From JAPULR01 sp963665075 (lineage in GTDB: Bacteria; Chloroflexota; Dehalococcoidia; Lucifugimonadales; GCA-2712585), in assembly GCA_963665075.1 (NCBI GenBank), contig OY762063.1, forward strand, positions 372,001-436,000: a stretch of 64,000 nucleotides of DNA, given 5' to 3'. The notes under the pieces are model-generated. The model did no database searches. It worked only from the letters and a program-made list of their open reading frames with translations, and was not told the origin of the DNA. The first letter of the stretch is position 1, and every line of letters begins with the position of its first letter. Shown here one piece after another: positions 49,437-58,223 of this stretch. A program made the translations under genes and the position numbers.

Positions 49437-50819
49437 ATGTTGGATAGAGCGAAATACCACTTGAAGCTGTGGGACTGGCGGTTGTTCGCCTTCATTCTGC
49501 TGTTTCTGGCTCTTCCCAACATATACCAACTCTACCGCGTACATCTCATTGGCAGCGAAATACCGGACCCGGGCAGTCTTGCCATAGTCTCACAATGGCA
49601 ATTCGTAGGACTCGTCGTAGAAGTCTTTCAGGAAGCCACGGTTCTGGCGATATTCTTCTTCCTCGGCTCCCAGATCCGCAGAGCGGCGTCCCTGCAGATG
49701 GACAGGGCAAAGAGCGTCCTCGTATTCATATTCATTGCATCGCTGGTCTTTTCCCTGGGAGTCTTCGTTTTCCGAGACGCCTTCATCACTCTCATCGGAA
49801 CCTCCGAAGACATCCAGGCTCAGACGAGCGCATTTCTGGGAATCAGCATATTCAGCATTCCCTTCACCCTGCTGGCGGCCGCCGTCATAGTCTTCTTCGA
49901 GTCTTTGAGATTGCGGCGGTTGGTGCTATTCATGGCCTTCGCCAATGTGGGCCTGCGTTTCGCCCTTGACAGCTTGTTTTTCGGAGGACACGGCTTCTCG
50001 CTGGACGCAGGCGTGGTAGGAGTGGGATGGTCTACGCTGCTTTCCAGCGCGGGACTTCTGCTCATTGGAATGCTGCTGCTTGTCCGCGCGAAGGCGCTCC
50101 CGGCCAACTTCTTCTTCTCCCGTCCCACGTTTTCCGGCATGAGCGATTATTTGCGCGTGGCCCTGGGAAGCGGGACGGACAGCCTCATGCGCAACGTCGC
50201 CTACTTCTTTATGATAGTCCGAATCGTCAACACCATCGGCTCCACGGAGATTGGCGGCTACTACCTGACCATGCAGATTCTCTGGAGCTTCATGTTGGTA
50301 CCCGTTCTTGCCCTTGCCGATTCTGTGAAGGTGATGGTCGCCAACGCGTCCGGCGACGTCCATCGGGTCAAGTCCCTCTGGTACGCCGCCATGCTCATCA
50401 CGGCGCTGATGATGATTGTTTGGATTGGATTAGCCCCCGGCTTTTCCACCTTTGCCGCGGCGCTGTCAGACGACGGCGAGACGGTCCGATGGGCTGTCAC
50501 CGCCTTCGGCATACTGTTCATCCCATACGTATTGTTGTCATTCAACACCGTCACCGACAGCGTATTCTACGGCGTGGGCAAGACGAAATATCTTGCCTAT
50601 CAGTCCGTCCTGACCAATGGGAGCGTCTATCTGGTTGGATTCATGCTGTATGCCTTCGACGTCTGGAATCCCACTTTTGAAGGCGTAATGGTATTGTTCT
50701 CCCTCGGCATCCTGGTCGATACATTCCTTACCCTATTCTTCCTGGTAAGGATTCTCTACTATCAACCGGAGAAAACAGCATCAGCCGAGATGAGAAACCC
50801 GATCGACCACACAAACTGA
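49437..50819 (+). CDS. MATE/flippase-type multidrug or lipid exporter
   Basis: The 460-residue protein has about twelve helices in the MATE/MVF (MOP superfamily) pattern. The first half includes FILLFLALPNIYQLYRVHLI, SIFSIPFTLLAAAVIVFFES and LRFALDSLFFGG. The second half starts SDYLRVALGSGTDSLMRNVA and has GGYYLTMQILWSFMLVPVLA and SFNTVTDSVFYGVGKTKYLA, the usual repeat of the NorM fold. It exports drugs or lipid-linked compounds by sodium or proton exchange; specificity is open. Confidence 0.8.
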   Translation: MLDRAKYHLKLWDWRLFAFILLFLALPNIYQLYRVHLIGSEIPDPGSLAIVSQWQFVGLVVEVFQEATVLAIFFFLGSQIRRAASLQMDRAKSVLVFIFIASLVFSLGVFVFRDAFITLIGTSEDIQAQTSAFLGISIFSIPFTLLAAAVIVFFESLRLRRLVLFMAFANVGLRFALDSLFFGGHGFSLDAGVVGVGWSTLLSSAGLLLIGMLLLVRAKALPANFFFSRPTFSGMSDYLRVALGSGTDSLMRNVAYFFMIVRIVNTIGSTEIGGYYLTMQILWSFMLVPVLALADSVKVMVANASGDVHRVKSLWYAAMLITALMMIVWIGLAPGFSTFAAALSDDGETVRWAVTAFGILFIPYVLLSFNTVTDSVFYGVGKTKYLAYQSVLTNGSVYLVGFMLYAFDVWNPTFEGVMVLFSLGILVDTFLTLFFLVRILYYQPEKTASAEMRNPIDHTN

Positions 50820-50895
50820 GTCTGGGACATCACGCCCGACACAGCTCGGCTTTTTCCATCCGCCAGTTATCCAGCGTCCATCTTTTGCTGACCCC

Positions 50896-50925
50896 TTGAC
50901 AAGCATTCTGGTTTGTGTTACAAAC
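50896..50925 (+). promoter_or_regulatory. Promoter with overlapping palindromic operator
   Basis: TTGACA at 50896-50901, 17-bp spacer and TACAAA at 50919-50924. The -10 is covered by a perfect palindrome GTTTGT-GTT-ACAAAC at 50911-50925. It heads the membrane protein/wHTH pair, so autorepression by the wHTH protein is likely but inferred. Confidence 0.65.
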
Positions 50926-50967
50926 TATTTTGTATTCATTCGCACATACACACAACAAGGAGGCGCA

Positions 50968-51603
50968 ATGGCAGGACGACGCGGAGAACCGCAGCCCATC
51001 ACTCCCGAGCAAAGCTGGGAGTCCATCCAGAACACCCTCGACGACTCCCGAAGCTCCATGTACATCGCCGGGTGGACCACCATCGCGCTCATTTGGGGCG
51101 CCCTCTACGCCATCGGATTCCTTTCTCAGTACGCCGTCGCAACCTTTGCCGCCTCCTTCGCCGAAAGCTACCCCTGGTATCCGGCGCCCATCTGGGCCGG
51201 CGTCGGCTTCGTCGGCATGGTCGGCAGCGCCATAATCGGCCACCGGGCCAGCAAGCGCAACGCCCAGGGCCGCACCGCAACCAGGGTCGGACTTCGCATA
51301 TTCTTCTTCTGGATGGCCGTCGTCTCCGCCGCCTTCGTCGTTCCTCCCGCCGCCGGGATGTGGACCGCCGACGCGAACGGCGCGGCCATCGGCGGCGTGG
51401 TTATCGGCATAATCGCCCTCGGATTCGTGCTCTTCGGCATAATGAGCCGCCCGGCCATCTCCCTCGTCGGCATCGGCATCGCCGCCTCCTACTACATCCC
51501 CTCCCACCTGTTCGGCGACGTGGCTCCGTTGGTGTCTGCCAACCTCATGCTTGTGGCGGTCGCCGTCGCCTGGATGTGGCTCCGCAGAAGCGACTCCCCA
51601 TGA
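50968..51603 (+). CDS. Multi-helix membrane protein paired with wHTH regulator
   Basis: From ATG 50968 (AAGGAGG upstream) the protein is 211 residues with six helices: MYIAGWTTIALIWGALYAIG, PIWAGVGFVGMVGSAIIG, GLRIFFFWMAVVSAAFVVPP, GGVVIGIIALGFVLFGIM, SLVGIGIAASYYIP and VSANLMLVAVAVAWMWL. It belongs to the membrane proteins that come before a MarR/ArsR-type regulator with overlapping ATGA. Function unknown; probably controlled by its partner. Confidence 0.75.
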   Translation: MAGRRGEPQPITPEQSWESIQNTLDDSRSSMYIAGWTTIALIWGALYAIGFLSQYAVATFAASFAESYPWYPAPIWAGVGFVGMVGSAIIGHRASKRNAQGRTATRVGLRIFFFWMAVVSAAFVVPPAAGMWTADANGAAIGGVVIGIIALGFVLFGIMSRPAISLVGIGIAASYYIPSHLFGDVAPLVSANLMLVAVAVAWMWLRRSDSP

Positions 51604-51911
51604 ACGACGAACCCGTCGTCCTGGACAAAATCATCCACCAATCCACACGCCTCCGCATCATGACCCTGCTGGTGGACCAATCCGAGGATGACCGGACGGC
51701 CTACGGCTTCATCCAGAAGACCCTCAACCTCACCGGCGGCAACCTGACCATCCACCTGCGGAAGCTCCAGCAGGCCGGATACGTGGCGACCTCCAAGGAA
51801 TTCGTGGACGACAAGCCCCGCACCTGGGTGCAGGCGACCCGCGAAGGCCGCGCCGCCTACGCCGATTACCTTCTCAACCTGAAGCGGGCGCTCAACCTGC
51901 CTCTGGGATGA
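51600..51911 (+). CDS. Winged-helix transcriptional regulator
   Basis: The 103-residue protein overlaps the previous stop by four bases (ATGA), so translation is coupled. It reads DKIIHQSTRLRIMTLLVDQS, FIQKTLNLTGGNLTIHLRKL (recognition helix NLTIHLRKL) and AGYVATSKEFVDDKPRTWVQ (wing), then TREGRAAYADYLLNL. This is the short MarR/ArsR-like wHTH class (transcriptional regulator HTH_34 type). The palindrome over the operon promoter is its likely binding site. Confidence 0.87.
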   Translation: MNDEPVVLDKIIHQSTRLRIMTLLVDQSEDDRTAYGFIQKTLNLTGGNLTIHLRKLQQAGYVATSKEFVDDKPRTWVQATREGRAAYADYLLNLKRALNLPLG

Positions 51912-51925
51912 GTCAGACGCCGGGG

Positions 51926-52603
51926 TCAGGTCTCTCCAAACACGTAATCGTCCAACAGCCCGTTTCGCACCGCGTAGATCACAAGCTCCTGCTTCGTCTC
52001 GATGGCAAGCTTGTCCTGAATGGCATAGAGGGCGTTGCGAACCGTCACCGGGCTTATGCTTCTGCCTTTCGCGATTTGCGCGTTGGTCATCCCTCGAGCA
52101 TACTGCGAGAGTATTTCCCGCTCCCTGGGCGTCAACATGCTCGGTTTCGGCTTACTTTTCCCTTGCGTCGACGCTCGGAATTCCGCGAAGGCCCGCCTTA
52201 TCGCGTCGCCGGGTATGCGAAACTCCCCGTCGGCCACGTCGCGAACCGCATTCAGCAGCTTCTCCTTCCCTGAATACTTCTGCAAGTATCCCGCCGCGCC
52301 CGCGGCCACCGCCTCCGCCACCGCGTCCTCCTCCGTCGAAGCGGTCAAAATCAGCACCTTCGTATCCGGCAGCGCCTCCGTTATCTCCCGGCACGCGTCC
52401 ACCCCGTTCATCACCGGCATCATCGAGTCCATAATTATCACGTCCGGCTTCACGCATACTGCCAACTTCACTGCCGCGGCGCCGTCTCCGGCCTGTCCCG
52501 CCACCTCGAATCCCCCGTCTCGCGTCAGCACTTCATTCAGGCCGTCCCGCATTATCTCGTGGTCGTCCACAATCATCACTCTTATTCGCCGTTTCGCAAC
52601 CAT
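51926..52603 (-). CDS. NarL/LuxR-type response regulator
   Basis: The 225-residue protein has a receiver domain IRVMIVDDHEIMRDGLNEVL, phospho-acceptor DVIIMDSMMPVMNG and switch LILTAS, with conserved Lys in YLQKYSG. The C-terminal LuxR-type HTH is SMLTPREREILSQYARGMTN then AQIAKGRSISPVTVRNALYA. It starts one base after the sensor kinase stop, so the two form a two-component operon on the minus strand. Target genes unknown. Confidence 0.92.
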   Translation of the reverse strand: MVAKRRIRVMIVDDHEIMRDGLNEVLTRDGGFEVAGQAGDGAAAVKLAVCVKPDVIIMDSMMPVMNGVDACREITEALPDTKVLILTASTEEDAVAEAVAAGAAGYLQKYSGKEKLLNAVRDVADGEFRIPGDAIRRAFAEFRASTQGKSKPKPSMLTPREREILSQYARGMTNAQIAKGRSISPVTVRNALYAIQDKLAIETKQELVIYAVRNGLLDDYVFGET

Positions 52604-52604
52604 A

Positions 52605-53885
52605 TTACGCTTCTTCCAGATTTCCCTGATATGGAACTGAACAGGTTACCCTCACGCCGCGCCCCGCAACCCCGGGCCCCGCCTCCAGGTTCCCGCCCAT
52701 CCGCTCCGCTTCCTCCCTCATGTTCCTCAAGCCGTGTCCCCGTTGCGCGTAGTCCGTGGGCAGTCCCACGCCGTCGTCCGACACGGACAGACGCAACCCG
52801 GTCTTCTCGAAGTCCAGCCCGATTATCACCTCGCCCGCCCGCGAGTGGCGGAAAGCGTTTGTGAGCGCGTTGTGGACTATGGAGAAGAGACGCCGTCGGG
52901 TCGCTATGGAGAGCATCGGCTCTTCGCCGGATTGAACCACCCGCGCGGGTATGGACGTAATTGTCCCGAAAGTAGACGCGTAGGACATCAGCGCGGGGCC
53001 AAGCTCCCTTCCTTCGAATATGCGCCGGGCGTCTATAGGGTGCCTCAACTCCCACATCGTCGTTCTGGAGAGGGAGTGAATGGCTTCCAGCTTTGCGACC
53101 ACCTCCTTCCGATTGTCCCTGTCCTTGCCGTTCTTCCCGCTCGCCAGCTCTATTGCCGTTTCCAGGCCCAGCCCGATCATGTACGCCGCCTGGGCCACGG
53201 TGTCGTGCATCGTTTGCGAAAGGTCCACGCGCTCCCTCTGAAGCTCGCGTTCCCGCTCCACCGCGGCGAGTCTCCTGATCCGCTCGAATCTGGATATGAG
53301 GTTGACCGCCACGACCACGGCGAACATCACCGCTATTCTGGTGAACAGCACTTTCTCTTCCTTTGTGTCAAAGTCCACCCCCGGCGCCAGAGAGAGACTC
53401 ATGGCCGCGTAGATTATGGCCGCCATCGTCGTCCAGGCCAGGTTGAGACGGAAGGACGTGAACGTGACCGCGAACATGGCCAGGGCGGGGTAGTAGAGCA
53501 CGAAGTAGGTGTTCTGGAACCTGGTGGAGATGGCTATTCCCGCCGTTATCATCGTCATGTCCATTACGCTCAGGGCGAGCATCCACCGCCAGGTAACCGG
53601 GCGATTCGTGAGGATGCGATAGTGAACGTAGCCGTTCAGCGCCAACACGGCCATCGCGAACAGCATGGTAGGCAGGTAGTTGGGGTCTTCCAGGTTGACC
53701 CGATAGTTGAACTGGGCCACCCAAGTGATAATTACAAACCATCTTACCCAAATGGAAATGCTCAGGTTATGGCGCAAATGCCTCGAATCGTCAGGGCCGC
53801 CGGGCCGGGAAGTTTCCGCAACGCCGGCGCGGGGCGCGTCCGCCGAATCAGAGCCTGCGTCTCTAAATCGTAACCGAATCTTCAT
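52605..53885 (-). CDS. NarX-type sensor histidine kinase (HisKA_3)
   Basis: From ATG 53885 the protein is 426 residues; a TTG at 53894 is possible. Six helices at about 40-195 form a membrane sensor (FVIITWVAQFNYRV, LPTMLFAMAVLALNGYVHYR, MTMITAGIAISTRF, VLYYPALAMFAVTFTSFRL, TMAAIIYAAMSLSL, FTRIAVMFAVVVAVNLI). The HisKA_3 box is DLSQTMHDTVAQAAYMIG. The ATPase domain has NALTNAFRHSRAGEV, SDDGVGLP and GHGLRNMREEAERMGG. It phosphorylates the adjacent NarL-type regulator in response to an unknown signal sensed in or near the membrane. Confidence 0.9.
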   Translation of the reverse strand: MKIRLRFRDAGSDSADAPRAGVAETSRPGGPDDSRHLRHNLSISIWVRWFVIITWVAQFNYRVNLEDPNYLPTMLFAMAVLALNGYVHYRILTNRPVTWRWMLALSVMDMTMITAGIAISTRFQNTYFVLYYPALAMFAVTFTSFRLNLAWTTMAAIIYAAMSLSLAPGVDFDTKEEKVLFTRIAVMFAVVVAVNLISRFERIRRLAAVERERELQRERVDLSQTMHDTVAQAAYMIGLGLETAIELASGKNGKDRDNRKEVVAKLEAIHSLSRTTMWELRHPIDARRIFEGRELGPALMSYASTFGTITSIPARVVQSGEEPMLSIATRRRLFSIVHNALTNAFRHSRAGEVIIGLDFEKTGLRLSVSDDGVGLPTDYAQRGHGLRNMREEAERMGGNLEAGPGVAGRGVRVTCSVPYQGNLEEA

Positions 53886-54041
53886 CAACTGCAAGGTGCT
53901 ATCGCACTCCTTCCCACAGGTGCATTCTCACCTGTCAAATCAGGTACAAAAGCACCTTATCCTCTGGCTCCGGAAAACGCAATATGGAACTGATTCGAAA
54001 CCATAGACGTCATCATTCTATAATCATCCAGGAGATAGAAA

Positions 54042-56216
54042 ATGTTTAAGTCCGCAACAGGCATCCTGGCGACGCTCGCGTTGCTGCTCTCCATCCTGGC
54101 CGCATGCGGCGGGGACGCCGCAACTCCCGCGCCTGCGACAGTCGCGGCGACCCCAACGCAGGCGGCTCCGCCTATGACCCCGCAGGCGGCTCCGACGCCT
54201 ACCGAGGCTCCCACTCCGGCTCCGGCGACTCCCAGCCCGACTACTCCTGCGCCGACGCCAGCGCCGACGGAGGCTCCCGCTCCGACGCCAACGGCCACGC
54301 CGACGCCGGAACCGCCCACCCCGACGCCCGAGCCAACCCGCGCCACGCCGGTTCCCAGACGTGCGCCGGCGGCCACTCCCAAGCCTACGCCGGTTCCAAC
54401 GCCTACCCCGACTCCGCCGCCCCCGCCGCCGGCCGGGTCCGTGGCGGAGCAGGTGTACGCCCAGGCTTCGCCTGCCATCGCATACATAGAAACGCCGGTC
54501 GCTTCAGGCAGCGGCGTCCTCATCGAAGGCGGCTACATCGTCACGAACCACCACGTAGTCATACCCTACGAAGAAGTAAGGATAACCTTCCCGGACGGCA
54601 CGGACTTGCAGAGCGTCCCCCTGGTCGGATGGGACCCGATGGCTGACTTGGCCGTGTTCGGCCCGGTCACAGTTGCGGCGTCTCCGTTGACGCTTGCGGA
54701 AGCCGAAGACGCCGCCATCGGCAGTGAGATGCTGCTCATCGGCTATCCCGCCGAGGTGGACGAAAAACCCGTTCCAACCATCACTCGGGGCATCCTCTCT
54801 AGATTGCGCGAATGGGAACGGCTCGGCATGACCTACCTGCAATCGGACGCCGCCATCGCCGGAGGGCAGAGCGGCGGCGCGCTCCTTAACTCCGAGGGCG
54901 AGGTCATCGGCATCTCAGGCATCAGCTACAGCGAAGCGGGTTTTGCGCTGTCCGCGTCCGCCGCGGACGTGAAACCCATCGTTGACGATCTGATAAAGGG
55001 TAGATTCACGTCCGGCCTGGGCGACCGCCGTCTGCCTGCCGGACAGGGCGACTTCTTCTACGAAATCGAATTGGTTAACTTATGGGACGACGCGGAGTTC
55101 ATCATCAACGCAACGGCGGGAACCATCCTGGAAATCGAAGTCGAAGGCGACGGCGACGCGGCGTTCTTCGTGTCGGACGTCATCGGCCCGATTCTGGAGG
55201 TGGACGACGAATTGGAAGGTTTGGAATTCGGCTCTGTGGAACTGCTGATGGACGGCGCCCACCTTCTGAATGTTGCGATGTACACGGAGGAGCCATCCTT
55301 CTTCCAGGTATACAGCAACGTGAGGATGAAACCACTCATTGATCCGGACGACGGGCGCGTCATTTCGCCGGGCCGCACAATCGCGGCAAGCATCGACCAC
55401 CCCCTGGATTACGACTGGTTTTCCATCAGCCTGGAAGAAGGCGAGACGGTGGCCATCTCGACGGATTCTCTGAACGCGGACACTGAGATTCTGGTTGACT
55501 TCCTGGGAGCCCAGGTTGGCCAGATAGTCAGCGATTACGATAGCGGAGGAGGCCTGGCCGGCACGAATGCCCATCTGGTCTACCGGGCGCCCCATACGGG
55601 AGAATTCACCATAGTGGTCAGGGAGCCAGTGGGCGTCAGCTTCGGCGGCTACTACCTGACGGTGGAAACCGCCCGCGAAGGAACGGAAACCGTCGTTGTG
55701 CCTCCCGCTTCAACGACGCCCGTCGAGGACATCATCGAAACGTCCTACGAAATCATCGAAACGCCCTACGGTCGGATGTATTACTTCATGGACGAGTTGG
55801 GATTGTTCGAGGTGCTGGCCCCCGCGGACTGGGAAATAGTATCGGAGTTTGACGGCTGGCACCACGCTGTAGAAGAGTTTGACGGCGGCGAATTCACGAT
55901 TCTCTATGGGGACGTTGACGAGTGGGGGTTGGACCAGCCGTCGCTGGATGCATTGGAGGACGCCATCATTCAAGCCGACCTCGCAGGATACGATGAGGAC
56001 GAGATCATTTCCAACGACGTGTTGACGACGCTGGGAGTCTCGATCCGCAGGTTGGAACTGCTGGCAGACGATTATTGGATCCATTCGATGATCTACCTGT
56101 CCGATGACTGGTACGCGACCATCAGCTACTTCTTTCCGGTCTTTCCCGTCGACCAGTTTACCGATAGATTGGAGATGGTCGAAGACACCTTCGACAGCTT
56201 CTTCCCATACTACTAG
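54042..56216 (+). CDS. Stalked secreted trypsin-like serine protease with PPC-like domains
   Basis: The 724-residue protein has a lipoprotein signal ending ILAAC (Cys22), then about 110 residues of Pro/Thr/Ala stalk. The S1C-like protease domain (130-330) shows the triad: TNHHVVI (His), DPMADLAVFG (Asp) and GGQSGGALLNSEGEVIG (Ser). No PDZ domain follows. Instead there are beta-sandwich segments of the pre-peptidase C-terminal type (FIINATAGTILEIEVEGDGD, and ASIDHPLDYDWFSISLEEGE). The last 190 residues contain FEVLAPADWEIVSEFDGWH and DDWYATISYFF, of unknown fold. It probably processes or turns over proteins at the cell surface. Confidence 0.85.
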   Translation: MFKSATGILATLALLLSILAACGGDAATPAPATVAATPTQAAPPMTPQAAPTPTEAPTPAPATPSPTTPAPTPAPTEAPAPTPTATPTPEPPTPTPEPTRATPVPRRAPAATPKPTPVPTPTPTPPPPPPAGSVAEQVYAQASPAIAYIETPVASGSGVLIEGGYIVTNHHVVIPYEEVRITFPDGTDLQSVPLVGWDPMADLAVFGPVTVAASPLTLAEAEDAAIGSEMLLIGYPAEVDEKPVPTITRGILSRLREWERLGMTYLQSDAAIAGGQSGGALLNSEGEVIGISGISYSEAGFALSASAADVKPIVDDLIKGRFTSGLGDRRLPAGQGDFFYEIELVNLWDDAEFIINATAGTILEIEVEGDGDAAFFVSDVIGPILEVDDELEGLEFGSVELLMDGAHLLNVAMYTEEPSFFQVYSNVRMKPLIDPDDGRVISPGRTIAASIDHPLDYDWFSISLEEGETVAISTDSLNADTEILVDFLGAQVGQIVSDYDSGGGLAGTNAHLVYRAPHTGEFTIVVREPVGVSFGGYYLTVETAREGTETVVVPPASTTPVEDIIETSYEIIETPYGRMYYFMDELGLFEVLAPADWEIVSEFDGWHHAVEEFDGGEFTILYGDVDEWGLDQPSLDALEDAIIQADLAGYDEDEIISNDVLTTLGVSIRRLELLADDYWIHSMIYLSDDWYATISYFFPVFPVDQFTDRLEMVEDTFDSFFPYY

Positions 56217-56273
56217 CCCAACCGCGCGGCGTCTGAGACGCGCCCCAATCAGACGAAGCGCGGCAAATCCGCC

Positions 56274-56307
56274 GAACCCTCCCCCGGTTGAGGCCGGGGG
56301 AGGGTTC
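56274..56307 (+). terminator. Strong hairpin terminator after the protease gene
   Basis: GAACCCTCCCCCGG - TTGAGG - CCGGGGGAGGGTTC, a 14-bp perfect stem, is followed by ACTTTCC. The T run is weak, but the stem is very stable and sits 57 bp after the stop. Confidence 0.65.
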
Positions 56308-56507
56308 ACTTTCCCGTCATCGCCATCCTCAAGAACCCTCACCCCACGCGGGACGCTGCGGGTCAACATTGGAATTCACTTTTTAGTTATGGTAATATGC
56401 CCGCAGGTCAGCCCACTCTTGCAAGTCCGTCTCATATTGCCTAAACTGCCACTTGAGATTACAGCCGCACAGCTTGAGCGGCAAATTTGGATAGGGGAGG
56501 AGATTCG

Positions 56508-57935
56508 TTGAAGACAATGGTAGGAGCCTTCAACCGGAGCCGCATCATCACACTCTTGGCGGCCACCGGCATAGCCACCCTGATTTTATTCGTCTTCCGA
56601 CCGGCGGTCGCGGAAGCGGCCGGCGTCGAGGAAGAAGCAGTATTCGTATTCAACACCTTCGCGTTCCTCATCTGGGGGGCGCTGGTCATGTGGATGGCCG
56701 CCGGATTCACCATGCTGGAAGCCGGTTCCGTCCGCACCAAGAACGCCTCCATGATCTGCCTCAAGAACATCGGCATCTACTCAATCGCCGGTTTGGCCTA
56801 CTTCGTCCTCGGCTACAACCTGATGTATGTGGGCGTCGGCAGAGAGTTGATGTTGTTCGGCATAGACTTTGGCGGACTCATCGGCAGCTTCAGGATATTC
56901 TACGAATCCTCCGCTGAAGAGGCGGCGCTGCTGGCAGGCGAAGCCGCCGACGCGTCGGCTCTGCTCGCAAGCGGCGCGGGATACGCCTCAATGTCCGACT
57001 GGTTCTTCCAGATGGTGTTCGTCGCCACCGCCGCGTCCATCGTCTCCGGCGCGCTGGCGGAGAGGGTGAAGATGTGGTCCTTCTTCGTCTTCGTCCTCGT
57101 ACTCACCGCCGTCATATACCCCATCATCGGCGCGTGGTACTGGGGCGGCGGCTGGCTCGCCGACATGGGATTCGTCGACTTCGCCGGTTCCACCATCGTC
57201 CACAGCACGGGCGGATGGGCGGCCCTGGCGGGCGTGATGATTGTCGGGCCCAGGTTGGGCAAGTTCCGAAAGGACGGTACGGCGCGAGCGACGCCGCCAT
57301 CCAACATTCTGGTGGTCACCCTGGGCGTGTTCATCCTCTGGCTGGGCTGGTTCGGCTTCAACGGCGGCTCCCAGCTGGCCCTCGGCAGCGCCGCCGACGC
57401 CATTTCCATGAGCGTCGTAATCGTCAACACGAACCTGGCGGCGGCGGCCGGCGTGGTGGCGGCCCTGCTGGTGTCGCGACCCATCATGGGTCGGATAGAC
57501 CTGTTTGCCGGACTGAACGGTGCGATTGCGGGATTGGTGGCGGTCACCGCCGCCCCCAACTTCGTTGACCACCCTTGGGCGCTGCTGGTCGGCGCGGTGG
57601 GCGGCGTGCTGGTGGTCGGCGGCATCAAGCTGCTGGAGACGTTGAAGCTGGACGACGTGGTCGGCGCGATTCCCGCCCACCTGATTGCGGGCGTATGGGG
57701 CACCATCGCGGCCTGCATCACCGTCGGCGCCACCTTCCACGTGCAGCTCATCGGCATCGTCTGCGTCGGCGCCTTCGCCTTCGGCGCTTCCTGGCTGCTG
57801 TGGCAGGCCTTGGCGAGAACCATCAGCGCCCGCGTCTCCCCCGACGTGGAGCGACTCGGACAGGACGCCGGCGAGCTCGGCATGGAGTCCTACCCCGAAT
57901 TCGTCCTCATGCCGGAGGACTTCGACGAAGACTAG
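56508..57935 (+). CDS. amt: Ammonium transporter (Amt/MEP/Rh)
   Basis: Start TTG 56508 has GGGGAGGAG at ideal spacing; ATG 56517 is the other option, giving 472-475 residues. Amt features include FAFLIWGALVMWMAAGFTML with EAGSVRTKN, WYWGGGWLADMGFVDFAGST (in part), VHSTGGWAALAGVMIVGPRL, FILWLGWFGFNGGSQL and IPAHLIAGVWGTIA with the pore His. It imports ammonium across the inner membrane. No GlnK gene follows. A hydrophobic leader ending AEAAG may be a cleaved signal, as in AmtB. Confidence 0.93.
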   Translation: MKTMVGAFNRSRIITLLAATGIATLILFVFRPAVAEAAGVEEEAVFVFNTFAFLIWGALVMWMAAGFTMLEAGSVRTKNASMICLKNIGIYSIAGLAYFVLGYNLMYVGVGRELMLFGIDFGGLIGSFRIFYESSAEEAALLAGEAADASALLASGAGYASMSDWFFQMVFVATAASIVSGALAERVKMWSFFVFVLVLTAVIYPIIGAWYWGGGWLADMGFVDFAGSTIVHSTGGWAALAGVMIVGPRLGKFRKDGTARATPPSNILVVTLGVFILWLGWFGFNGGSQLALGSAADAISMSVVIVNTNLAAAAGVVAALLVSRPIMGRIDLFAGLNGAIAGLVAVTAAPNFVDHPWALLVGAVGGVLVVGGIKLLETLKLDDVVGAIPAHLIAGVWGTIAACITVGATFHVQLIGIVCVGAFAFGASWLLWQALARTISARVSPDVERLGQDAGELGMESYPEFVLMPEDFDED

Positions 57936-58223
57936 CCCACCTCACCCTCTTATCCCTTCCCCCTTTGACGGGGGAAGGTTAGGCCTGTCCTGAGCTTGTC
58001 GAAGGGATGGGGGTGATTCGGCTGGAAGGGCCTACTCTCTTTATCCCTTCCCCCTTGAGGAAGCTTCTGCATAACCCCCTCTCCCTTGGGGAGAGGGTTG
58101 GGGTGAGGGTGAGAATGAGGGTGACGGCCTCCCTGAATCGCACCGCGCATTCAGGGAGGCCCGCTGACGATACCCAACCGCTCACCCTGAACTCACCCCC
58201 ACCGCTCACCCTGAGCTTGTCGA
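57936..58223. repeat. Dispersed repeats abutting the CRISPR array
   Basis: No gene is seen. It holds CCTTCCCCCTTTGACGGGGG near 57955, CTGAGCTTGTCGAAGGGA at about 57990-58007, CCCTCTCCCTTGGGGAGAGG plus GTTGGGGTGAGGG near 58077-58110, and CGCTCACCCTGAGCTTGTCG from 58203 that runs directly into the first CRISPR repeat. Confidence 0.7.
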
